Origin: Candidatus Daviesbacteria bacterium RIFCSPHIGHO2_01_FULL_40_11
GTDB taxonomy: Bacteria; Patescibacteriota; Microgenomatia; Daviesbacterales; UBA10151
Assembly (NCBI GenBank): GCA_001776635.1
Contig: MFCP01000040.1
Coordinates: 12,552-53,666, forward strand
Direction: 5' to 3'
DNA length: 41,115 nucleotides
Shown here: piece by piece, positions 19,112 to 27,191 of the stretch
How positions within the stretch are numbered: the first letter of the stretch is position 1
Layout of the letters: each line of letters opens with the position of its first letter
Program-made: the position numbers and the translations under genes
Notes under the pieces: generated by a model
The model's input: the letters and a program-made list of their open reading frames with translations, nothing else
Databases searched by the model: none
Told to the model about the DNA's origin: nothing

Positions 19112-19954
19112 TTATTCTACCACCCTCTCCGATTCCTTAACCGCTTTCTTTTCTACCATCTCCTCAGCCTCTGCCACTTCCTCCTTTAATTCCTCCTGTA
19201 TCTCCTCATCTGTCTGTTTTGCTGCTTCTTTTTCCTCTTTTTTCAAAAGCTTCTCAGCTACTTTCCCTGCTTCCTTTTTACCCTCAGCATAGGCCAAAGC
19301 TACAGCTCCCACTAATATTTTAATAGATTTTATAGCATCATCATTACCAGGGATAGGATAATCAATTTCAGTTGGGTCAGAATTTGAATCTGCAATTGCC
19401 ACTACTTTTACGTTTAATCTCTGAGCTTCCCTAATGGCAATATTATCTGACACTGCGTCTACTACAAAAATTGCATCAGGAAGCTTATCAAGATTCATCG
19501 CTCCGGCAAAATCTTTTTGAAGCTTACTCATTTTTCTCTCTAAAAGTAATTGTTCTTTTTTGGTATATTTGGAAAGTTGCCCTTTTTCTTTCTGCTCTAA
19601 ATATTCTTTGAGTCTTTTAATATTTTTCTGAATTTGCTCAAAATTGGTTAAAAAACCTCCCATCCAACGCTCTACCAAAAATGGCGCTTGTAGTTCCTTC
19701 GCCAACTCCTCTATGATAGGTTTTGCTTGTTTTTTTGTTCCGACAAACAGTAATACTTTACCCTCTTTGCCTAGATTGTAAACAAACTCGCAGGCTTCTT
19801 TTAAGTATTGTTCGGATTGGGTTAAGTCAATAACATGGACACCCTCCCTGGCACCATAAATATATGGGCGCATTCTCGGGTGGCCACGTCTAACCTGGTG
19901 TCCAAAATGGACTCCGGCTTCCAGTAATTCTTGTAAACTAGGTAATTTGTACAT
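19112..19954 (-). CDS. rpsB: Ribosomal protein uS2
   Basis: LLEAGVHFGHQVRRGHPRMRPYIYG, RWMGGFLTNF, IADSNSDPTEIDYPIPGNDDA. Confidence 0.97.
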   Translation of the reverse strand: MYKLPSLQELLEAGVHFGHQVRRGHPRMRPYIYGAREGVHVIDLTQSEQYLKEACEFVYNLGKEGKVLLFVGTKKQAKPIIEELAKELQAPFLVERWMGGFLTNFEQIQKNIKRLKEYLEQKEKGQLSKYTKKEQLLLERKMSKLQKDFAGAMNLDKLPDAIFVVDAVSDNIAIREAQRLNVKVVAIADSNSDPTEIDYPIPGNDDAIKSIKILVGAVALAYAEGKKEAGKVAEKLLKKEEKEAAKQTDEEIQEELKEEVAEAEEMVEKKAVKESERVVE

Positions 19955-20007
19955 AGTCTCTTAATCCTCCTCATAGTCAGTGGTTTCTCAGAGACTTAAA
20001 CTATGAG
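19955..20007 (-). promoter_or_regulatory. Candidate rpsB leader RNA with two interleaved complementarities
   Basis: CTCATAGT/ACTATGAG (20000-20007 with 19970-19977) and AGTCTCT/AGAGACT (19990-19996 with 19955-19961), adjoining SD and ATG. Confidence 0.55.
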
Positions 20008-20021
20008 TGTGTAATAGCGGT

Positions 20022-20050
20022 ATTCTATCAGGATCAAACTAATTAAGCAA
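20022..20050 (-). promoter_or_regulatory. Candidate sigma70-like promoter for rpsB
   Basis: Minus strand TTGCTT - 17 bp - TAGAAT. Confidence 0.5.
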
Positions 20051-20090
20051 GACTAATATTTTGACAAATATGATACAATTTATAACCGTT

Positions 20091-20312
20091 ATGGAAAAAA
20101 TAGAAGTCAGGGTTGGTAGAGAATATCCAAACGGTAACATACCGGGGATATCAAAAGTAGGCGGTCAAATACTCTGTCGGCCAATAATGGAATCTGTAGA
20201 TCCCAGAGTACAGTATTCCAAGTTAATAGGAGGAGAGCTTAAACCAGCAGAATTTGATCCTACAACCGGACAAGAAACAGTATTTGAACATCCACAACAT
20301 CCGCACTTTTAA
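20091..20312 (+). CDS. Hypothetical small protein (start taken at MEKIEVRV; upstream TTG at 20061 looks like a -35 box)
   Basis: Short ORF preceded by TTGACA (20061) and TATAAC. Confidence 0.4.
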   Translation: MEKIEVRVGREYPNGNIPGISKVGGQILCRPIMESVDPRVQYSKLIGGELKPAEFDPTTGQETVFEHPQHPHF

Positions 20313-20323
20313 AAATTCTTAAA

Positions 20324-20818
20324 TTATCTTTCCAACTCCAAAAATCTATACTTAAACCCATCTGATTCCTGCTCCTGTGACTGCCAGACTTTTCTTTTAA
20401 ATTCCGAATAATCGGGGAAAAATGTGTCGCCTTCTATCTCCGTATCAATCACTGTGAGATACAGCTTATCTGCTAAAGGCAAAGCCTGCTTGTAAATCTC
20501 TCCTCCACCAATTATAAAAACTTCTTTATCGCCCGCTTTGCCCACCACCTCTCTTAGAGCTTCTTCCAGCGAATGTACAACTATTATACTCTCTGATGCA
20601 TAGTTTGATTCCCGGGTGATCACAATATTTGTTCGACCAGACAAAACTTTTCCAATAGACTCATGGGTTTTTCTACCCATAATAATAGGATGCCCCATGG
20701 TAATTTCCCTAAACCTTTTTAGCTCTTCGGGGATATGCCATGGCATTCCACCCTTTTTCCCAATCACTCTTTTACTTCCTGCTACAGCTACTATGATGCT
20801 AATTCTTGGTTTTTTCAT
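20324..20818 (-). CDS. folA: Dihydrofolate reductase (start taken at MKKPRISI)
   Basis: VIGKKGGMPWHIPEELKRFREITMGHPIIMGRKTHESIG. Confidence 0.93.
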   Translation of the reverse strand: MKKPRISIIVAVAGSKRVIGKKGGMPWHIPEELKRFREITMGHPIIMGRKTHESIGKVLSGRTNIVITRESNYASESIIVVHSLEEALREVVGKAGDKEVFIIGGGEIYKQALPLADKLYLTVIDTEIEGDTFFPDYSEFKRKVWQSQEQESDGFKYRFLELER

Positions 20819-21752
20819 AATATCCACCTGCCACAGTGAGCTCTGCTTTAATAACGGGAAGAGGATCATAGTTTTCCAAAGTCACAAGAATCGGCTTAAA
20901 ATCATCAATCTTTTTAATGCCAGGATCTAATTTAACAGTTGGAAAAGGCCTTGGTTTTCTTTTAATTTGTTCTTTAACTTGGGCGAGGTGATTTTCATAG
21001 ATATGGACATCACCGAAGGTGTGAATAAATTCTCCAGGCTTAAAACCTGTAATTTTAGCCAAAATCATCGTTAATAAAGCGTAGCTTGCGATATTAAAAG
21101 GCACACCCAAGAAAACATCACAACTCCGGTGGTAAAGCTGCAAAGAAAGCTTACCGCCTCTCTGGTTGATCTGGAACATATTATGACAGATCGGAAAATA
21201 AGAGGTATCCTCCTTTGTAGCCATGGTATAAAGATATTCCGGATTCCAGGAATTGACAATCAAATTTTTGGCATCCGGGTCTTCCTTTAATTCCTGGACT
21301 ATCCATTTTAGCTGGTCAATAGTTCTACCTGTCCTGGTGGGCCAGCGCCTCCACATCTCTCCGTAGATCCTGGGTAGATTTCCCCATTTTTTAGCAAACT
21401 TATCATCGGTTCTAATTTTTTCAATAAATTCTTCTTTTGTTAGTGAATCGTTGTTTTTAAGTTTGGAAATTTTATAGGGGTAATCATCCCAAATGTGGAC
21501 ATTGCGGTCGACTAAATATTTTATATTTGATTGTCCTGAAAAAAACCAATAAAGTTCCTCTAAAACCCCCTTCCAATACACTTTTTTTGTGGTGAGTAAT
21601 GGAAAGCCTTGCGAGAGATCAAAACGGATCTGGCGACCGAAAACACTGTAAAGTGCTACATCAGTACCTCGGTCAATCTTCTTGACTCCGTTTTTTAGGA
21701 TATCTTTTAATAAATCTAAATACTGATATTCCTGATGCCTTGGTCTAGCCAT
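20799..21752 (-). CDS. thyA: Thymidylate synthase
   Basis: PICHNMFQINQRGGKLSLQLYHRSCDVFLGVPFNIASYALL. Confidence 0.96.
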   Translation of the reverse strand: MARPRHQEYQYLDLLKDILKNGVKKIDRGTDVALYSVFGRQIRFDLSQGFPLLTTKKVYWKGVLEELYWFFSGQSNIKYLVDRNVHIWDDYPYKISKLKNNDSLTKEEFIEKIRTDDKFAKKWGNLPRIYGEMWRRWPTRTGRTIDQLKWIVQELKEDPDAKNLIVNSWNPEYLYTMATKEDTSYFPICHNMFQINQRGGKLSLQLYHRSCDVFLGVPFNIASYALLTMILAKITGFKPGEFIHTFGDVHIYENHLAQVKEQIKRKPRPFPTVKLDPGIKKIDDFKPILVTLENYDPLPVIKAELTVAGGYYEKTKN

Positions 21753-21774
21753 AATTTTCTCTTATGATAACAGC

Positions 21775-21914
21775 AGCGAAGTCACAAGTAAACAAAAAAT
21801 GTTGAGGATTTTGTGCTAATTGACTAAATGACTCGAGCCCATTGGTAGACACAAAATTCTCACAAGCGAGCAACGATACTAGCGTGCGAGCGATTTTTTG
21901 TACTGTGACGAGCT
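21775..21914. repeat. E2: ~140-bp structured repeat element, thyA-dcd-like spacer
   Basis: AGCGAAGTCACAAGTAAACAAAAAA ... TTTTTTGTACTGTGACGAGCT; internal TGAGGATTTTGTG/CACAAAATTCTCA stem. Confidence 0.8.
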
Positions 21915-21916
21915 CG

Positions 21917-22486
21917 CTATACTTGTCTCTCTGTTTTTTTCGGACTCACTCTTCCACCTTGATGTTGACCCCTGTAAGAAATAGTTTTGCCTTTTATCTT
22001 ATGAAAAATAATATTACAAATCCTGGCCCCCAGTTGTAACTTTACAGGAAAGGGGCTTAAATTAGTCAATCCCATGGTCAGTTTACCACTGTATCCCGGG
22101 TCTGTTTTTGAATTAAGAAGCAGCAGTCCTGCTCTAAAAAGAGAGGTTCTGGTGTGAACTATCGGCATTAAATCTAAGGGGGTATTGACCGACTCTACTG
22201 TTTGAACCAGGTAATATTGTCCCGGCTTTATCACAATTTTCTTCTGCAGTCTACTCCCATCCACATATTCTGCCACCAGTGTTGTTTCCACCCCTTTCCT
22301 TTTGCCCAATTTAATATCACCATCTGCTTCAATAAAAGCCCCACCTCCCACTATTTTGCGAACAGCACCCAACCGAAGATCAATTCCCGCTCCTTCCGGG
22401 TTTTTAAGATCTCTCTGTCCTAAATTCTTGATTAAGGAATGCTTCTTAATTCTTTTATGAATTTCATCAAGTCCAAGCACACTCAT
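21917..22486 (-). CDS. dCTP deaminase/dUTPase family protein
   Basis: GAGIDLRLG, HTRTSLFRAGLLLLNSKTDPGYSGKLTMGLTN, YRGQHQGGRVS. Confidence 0.85.
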   Translation of the reverse strand: MSVLGLDEIHKRIKKHSLIKNLGQRDLKNPEGAGIDLRLGAVRKIVGGGAFIEADGDIKLGKRKGVETTLVAEYVDGSRLQKKIVIKPGQYYLVQTVESVNTPLDLMPIVHTRTSLFRAGLLLLNSKTDPGYSGKLTMGLTNLSPFPVKLQLGARICNIIFHKIKGKTISYRGQHQGGRVSPKKTERQV

Positions 22487-22500
22487 AGTTTGTATGGAGT

Positions 22501-22638
22501 GGCGAAGTCACAAGTAATCAAAAAATGTAGTGCAGTTGAGCGTACTACTAACTTTATGCTCCAGACCACACTCGGCGCGAAACAAACTTCAAGCGAGTGA
22601 CGTGGTCGCGTGAGCGGTTTTTTGTACTGTGACGAGCC
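22501..22638. repeat. E3: ~138-bp structured repeat element, spacer between the two dcd-like genes
   Basis: GGCGAAGTCACAAGTAATCAAAAAA ... TTTTTTGTACTGTGACGAGCC; core shared with E1. Confidence 0.82.
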
Positions 22639-22640
22639 AC

Positions 22641-23294
22641 TCATTTCCTTCCAGACTTTTTGCCATGACGAGCCCGTTTACCCATTAAATTCGAAACCTG
22701 CGGTAGGTTACTGCCTCCGTATCTATTATTTGGACTTTTATGGTACGGACGCTTCACCGGAGCAGCCAGCTTCTCAAAAGAAAATGCACAAATCGGGCTA
22801 CCCTCATAAATCACTAACTTTTTGCCTTTCAAAAAGGTGCCAAATTCCAAAACCGGATGGCCATCCCAACCCGGATCAAACCTGGCTGCTGTTGAGTGAA
22901 CCACTACACCTAACCTAGCCAAAGAACTTTTTCCATGCAAATACCCCACAATATTATCGGGCAAAGTTAACCTTTCATAAGTCGTGGCAATCACAAAGTC
23001 ATGTTCGGTCAAGATAAATGGTTGTCCCGGTTTTAACTCCACCAACCTCATCATAGATTCCATATCTTCTTTGCTGGCATACCTGGTATCAATGGTGTTT
23101 AACCCCTCATCAGTAAAAACCCGCAGTTTATTCCCCAGATGAAAATCAATTGTCACCTCATCTACTGCCTCTTCCCAATTTTTTGGCAAAGGATCTATTT
23201 TTATAATCCCCTTTTTAATATGTTCTTTAATTGCCCAATCCGGCAAGGTTCCGAGAATATCTTCCACTTCCTTTTTATTCCTTCTTTTTGGCAT
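22641..23294 (-). CDS. dcd: dCTP deaminase-like protein
   Basis: LHGKSSLARLGVVVHSTAARFDPGWDGHPVLEFG. Confidence 0.85.
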   Translation of the reverse strand: MPKRRNKKEVEDILGTLPDWAIKEHIKKGIIKIDPLPKNWEEAVDEVTIDFHLGNKLRVFTDEGLNTIDTRYASKEDMESMMRLVELKPGQPFILTEHDFVIATTYERLTLPDNIVGYLHGKSSLARLGVVVHSTAARFDPGWDGHPVLEFGTFLKGKKLVIYEGSPICAFSFEKLAAPVKRPYHKSPNNRYGGSNLPQVSNLMGKRARHGKKSGRK

Positions 23295-23344
23295 AGATCA
23301 GATCCTAATCAAACAGCCCACTTTTTTCAAGTAGGAAAAAATTC

Positions 23345-23383
23345 TTGACATTATCTTGACATTATTAAGACAAAATGTAAATA
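23345..23383 (+). promoter_or_regulatory. Candidate promoter with tandem TTGACATTAT direct repeat
   Basis: TTGACATTATC TTGACATTATT (11-bp period), then TAAATA 16 bp downstream of the second TTGACA. Confidence 0.35.
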
Positions 23384-23396
23384 TCTACACTTAATT

Positions 23397-23675
23397 ATGA
23401 ACAACTCTCCTGAAATCCGGAAAGCTTGCTGTTTACCCGATCCAAAACTAACATCTAACGACGGTCTGACTCGTGTACCATTTGTAGAATACGATCCCAA
23501 CAGCGAAGACATCCCTTGCAATGGTCTATACAAACCTGATGCGGAAGATATAGACGTAAGATCAGTTATAAAAGTTATCTCTGTGCCTGTCCCTGCTGAT
23601 CGATGTGCAAAGCAAATAGCTGCCGGACTTTGCCCAAGAGGTTCTGGACTAAAGCCAGAAGAAATAAAAGCTTAA
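23397..23675 (+). CDS. Hypothetical small protein (92 aa)
   Basis: ORF downstream of candidate promoter; stop codon shares TTAA with convergent lysA stop. Confidence 0.45.
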   Translation: MNNSPEIRKACCLPDPKLTSNDGLTRVPFVEYDPNSEDIPCNGLYKPDAEDIDVRSVIKVISVPVPADRCAKQIAAGLCPRGSGLKPEEIKA

Positions 23676-24928
23676 AGCCCTAAGAAATCCAAAGTGGCAA
23701 AATAATCATTCACTGTTTCCGCTCTCCTGATTTGTTTTACCTTTCCATTTGGTAGTAACAACAGCTCTGCTGAACGCAGTTTCCCATTGTAATTAAAACC
23801 CATTGCAAAACCATGTGCTCCTGTATCGTGAATCACTAAAATATCCCCAATATCTATTTTTGGCAGTTTCCGGTCAATAGCAAATTTATCATTATTTTCA
23901 CAAAGCGACCCGGTCACATCATAAATATGGGTTTTAGATTTACTCTCTTTACCTAAAACGGTTATGTGATGGTATGCGCCGTAGAGAGCCGGTCTCATCA
24001 GATTAGCCATACAAGCATCTACTCCAATATATTCTTTATAAATATGCTTTTCATGAATAACTTTCGTCACCAAGTAGCCATGCGGCCCGGTGATTGCCCG
24101 ACCACATTCCATTACCAGTCGTATGGGGGCTAAACCATTTTTCTCAATTTTCTGCTCGTATAATTTCTGGATCTTTTTTGAAATATATTCTAAATCAGGA
24201 GCTTTTTGTTCCGGTTTATACGGAATCCCTACACCACCACCCAGATTGATGAATTCAAATTTAATACCAAGCTTTCTAGAAATCTCTACCACCAGATCAA
24301 ATAACATTTCTGCCGTTTCCACCAATGCGTCGTTATCCAATTCATTTGAGACCACCATGGTATGCAAACCGAATCTTTTAACTCCCTTCTCACCCATAAT
24401 TTTGTAAGCTTCAAAAAGTTGATTTTTAGTCAACCCATACTTCGCCTCCTCAGGCTTGCCAATAATTACATTTCCTTTGTGCTTCCGGAGTGACCCTGGG
24501 TTGTATCTAAAACAAATAATTTCCGGGATTCCGGCTGCTTCTTCTAAAAAAGGAATGTGGGTAATATCATCCAAATTAATAATTGCCCCAAGTTCCTTAG
24601 CTTTTTTAAACTCCGCTGCCGGAGTGTCATTAGAAGTAAACATTATGTTTTCTCCCTTAATCCCAACTTTTTCCGCCAAAATCAGCTCTGGTAGAGAGCT
24701 ACAATCAGTTCCCATTCCAACTTCAGCTAAAATCTTTAAAATATAAGGGTTGGGATTAGCTTTGACTGCAAAATAATTCTTAAAACCTGGAGCCCAAGAG
24801 AATGATCTGTAGAGTCTCCTGGCAGTATCTCTAATCCCTTTCTCGTTATAAATATGGAAAGGGGTCGGATACTCCTTAATAATCTCTTTTGTCTTATTTT
24901 TTGTAAATGGTAATTTCTTACTAGTCAT
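23672..24928 (-). CDS. lysA: Diaminopimelate decarboxylase (PLP fold III)
   Basis: YFAVKANPNPYILKILAEVGMGTDCSS, INLGGGVGIPY, ECGRAITGPHG, DTGAHGFAMGFNYN. Confidence 0.88.
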   Translation of the reverse strand: MTSKKLPFTKNKTKEIIKEYPTPFHIYNEKGIRDTARRLYRSFSWAPGFKNYFAVKANPNPYILKILAEVGMGTDCSSLPELILAEKVGIKGENIMFTSNDTPAAEFKKAKELGAIINLDDITHIPFLEEAAGIPEIICFRYNPGSLRKHKGNVIIGKPEEAKYGLTKNQLFEAYKIMGEKGVKRFGLHTMVVSNELDNDALVETAEMLFDLVVEISRKLGIKFEFINLGGGVGIPYKPEQKAPDLEYISKKIQKLYEQKIEKNGLAPIRLVMECGRAITGPHGYLVTKVIHEKHIYKEYIGVDACMANLMRPALYGAYHHITVLGKESKSKTHIYDVTGSLCENNDKFAIDRKLPKIDIGDILVIHDTGAHGFAMGFNYNGKLRSAELLLLPNGKVKQIRRAETVNDYFATLDFLGL

Positions 24929-26121
24929 AATTTCAAATTATTCTGAATACTTTTAACAGCCCTTTCAATATCTTCTTTGTGCCCAAAAGCACTAAGCCTA
25001 AAGTAACCTTCCCCCGCCCGACCAAAACCAGACCCGGGGGTTCCCACCACATACGCCTCTTCCAATAATTTATCAAAGAAGTCCCATGAAGACACCTCCC
25101 TGGGGGTTTTCAGCCAGATGTATGGCGCATTCTCTCCACCGAAAACTTTTAAGCCCAACTTCCCTAGCCCCTTTTTGATGATTTTGGCATTATTCATATA
25201 ATAATTAATTAACTTATTACACTCTTTCCGTCCTTTTGCGGATAAAACTGCCAAACCTCCTTCTTGGACGATATTGGAGGCGCCGTTAAACATGGTTGCC
25301 TGGCGCCTATTCCACAGGCTGTTTACTTTACCTCGTTCTGTCCCTTCAACAATTAACTCTATCGGCACCACGGTCCAACCCAAGCGCACTCCCGTAAATC
25401 CTGCCCACTTGGAGAAACTATTTATTTCAATAGCGCACCCTTTTGCTCCCTTAATTTCATAAATGCTTTTGGGTAATGACTTATCCGAAATATACTCGGA
25501 GTATGCGGCATCAAAAACGATCACTGCTTTATTTTTCAGGGCATATTCAACAAAAACTCGCAACTTTCTTTTCGTGGCCACCGCGCCTGTGGGATTATTA
25601 GGGCTACAGATAAAAATCAAATCAACTTTGCCTTTTGGAGGGTTAGGTATAAATCCCTCATCTTCACTACATTCCATATATACAACTTTTTTTCCCGAGA
25701 TAACATTGCTATCTAGATACACGGGATACACAGGATCAGCCACTGCCACAATACTCTCAGTACCAAAAATGGAAGAAATATTTGCAGAATCTGACTTTGC
25801 ACCATCGCTTACAAAAATTTCCTGTGTATCAAGAAAGATACCCCTCTTTTTATAAAATGTAACCAATTCCTTCCGTAATCTGATATCACCCTGTTCGTCC
25901 CCATAGCCTGTGTAGGTTTTGGTATCTGCAAGTTTTTTTACTCCCTTTATCAAGCCTTCAATAACTGTAGCTGTGAGCGCTTCAGTAGTATTACCTATAC
26001 CAAGCCTCAAAATTTGCACACCGGGATTTTCTTCCATAAAAGCTTTTGTCCGCTTGGCTATCTCTGAAAAGAGGTATGACGATTGGAGCTTATCGTAATT
26101 TGCATTAATAGTCGCCATCAA
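24925..26121 (-). CDS. dapL: LL-diaminopimelate aminotransferase
   Basis: NANYDKLQSSYLFSEIAKRTKAF, GYGDEQGDIRLRKEL, IFVSDGAKSDSANI, DPVYPVYLDSNV, SFSKWAGFTGVRLGW. Confidence 0.93.
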   Translation of the reverse strand: MMATINANYDKLQSSYLFSEIAKRTKAFMEENPGVQILRLGIGNTTEALTATVIEGLIKGVKKLADTKTYTGYGDEQGDIRLRKELVTFYKKRGIFLDTQEIFVSDGAKSDSANISSIFGTESIVAVADPVYPVYLDSNVISGKKVVYMECSEDEGFIPNPPKGKVDLIFICSPNNPTGAVATKRKLRVFVEYALKNKAVIVFDAAYSEYISDKSLPKSIYEIKGAKGCAIEINSFSKWAGFTGVRLGWTVVPIELIVEGTERGKVNSLWNRRQATMFNGASNIVQEGGLAVLSAKGRKECNKLINYYMNNAKIIKKGLGKLGLKVFGGENAPYIWLKTPREVSSWDFFDKLLEEAYVVGTPGSGFGRAGEGYFRLSAFGHKEDIERAVKSIQNNLKL

Positions 26122-27191
26122 ATATAACCTTTCTTTTTTAATAACTCTGCTGTTAAAATTGCTCCTCCGGCAGCCCCTCGAATAGTGTTGTGCGAAAGCC
26201 CTACAAAGCTAAAATCAAGTACAGAATTCTGCCGGAGTCTGCCAACGCTAATTCCCATACCGCGGCTTACACTCCGATCTAGTCTGGTCTGCGGTCTATC
26301 CTCTTCGCTCATAATGGTGATAAAGGGATGAGGACTAGAGGGAAGATTTAATCCCGCCAGGGGATTGAATTTCTTCCACTCGGCAATAATTTTTTCCGTT
26401 GTGAGTTTTTTCCCAAATGCAACAGAAACTGCTGCCATATGACCGTCTTCAACCGGCACTCTGATACATGTGGCGCTGATGCTTGGTTTTACTGCCGGGA
26501 CAATCGCTCCACCTTTTACCGTACCCCAAATTTTCAGCGGTTCTTTCTCGCTTTTTTCTTCTTCCCCGCCGATAAAGGGAATTACATTTTCCTGCATTTC
26601 GGGCCAAGTGTTCAACGTCTTCCCGGCTCCGGAAACCGCTTGCAAAGTTGTGACAATCACTTTTTTAGGTTGGAATTTTAGAAGCGGAGTCAAAAGCGGC
26701 ACATAAGATTGGATGCTACAATTCGGTTTCACCACAACGAATCCATTTTTCCAACTGTGATTTTTCTGTTGCGCTCTAATAAGTTTTAGATGGTCAGGAT
26801 TAATCTCCGGCATGATCATTGGTACATCCGGAGTCCAACGATGGGCTGAATTATTGGAAACAACCGGGATGCCACGGCTGGCAAATGTATTTTCAACAGA
26901 GGCAATTTTCTCTTTTTCCATATCCAAACAAGAAAAAACAAAGGCTACTTCTTTTGCAATTTGATCCATATCATCCTCTACCTTAAAAACTAAAAGGTCT
27001 GCAATAGTTTGTGGAATCGGGTCTTTCATAACCCAGCGGTCGCCTACAGCTTCTTTGTATTTTTTACCGGCTGATCTGGGGGAAGCAGCAAGGCAAACAA
27101 CTTCAAACCAGGGGTGGTTATTTAAAAGGGTAATAAATCGTTGCCCAACCATACCGGTGGCGCCTAAAATACCGACCGGAATCTTTTTCAT
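26118..27191 (-). CDS. asd: Aspartate-semialdehyde dehydrogenase, archaeal/fungal-like type
   Basis: GILGATGMVGQRFITLL, VVKPNCSIQSYVPLLTPL, DGHMAAVSV. Confidence 0.9.
   Translation of the reverse strand: MKKIPVGILGATGMVGQRFITLLNNHPWFEVVCLAASPRSAGKKYKEAVGDRWVMKDPIPQTIADLLVFKVEDDMDQIAKEVAFVFSCLDMEKEKIASVENTFASRGIPVVSNNSAHRWTPDVPMIMPEINPDHLKLIRAQQKNHSWKNGFVVVKPNCSIQSYVPLLTPLLKFQPKKVIVTTLQAVSGAGKTLNTWPEMQENVIPFIGGEEEKSEKEPLKIWGTVKGGAIVPAVKPSISATCIRVPVEDGHMAAVSVAFGKKLTTEKIIAEWKKFNPLAGLNLPSSPHPFITIMSEEDRPQTRLDRSVSRGMGISVGRLRQNSVLDFSFVGLSHNTIRGAAGGAILTAELLKKKGYI

Noticed and set aside
20061-20090. TTG start of ORF 20061-20312
   Set aside because: TTGACA here looks like a promoter -35; ATG at 20091 is a more plausible start.
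18968-22638. E elements as integron attC sites or tRNA-like genes
   Set aside because: No RYYYAAC/GTTRRRY core sites, no integrase, and no tRNA cloverleaf or T-loop motif recognised.
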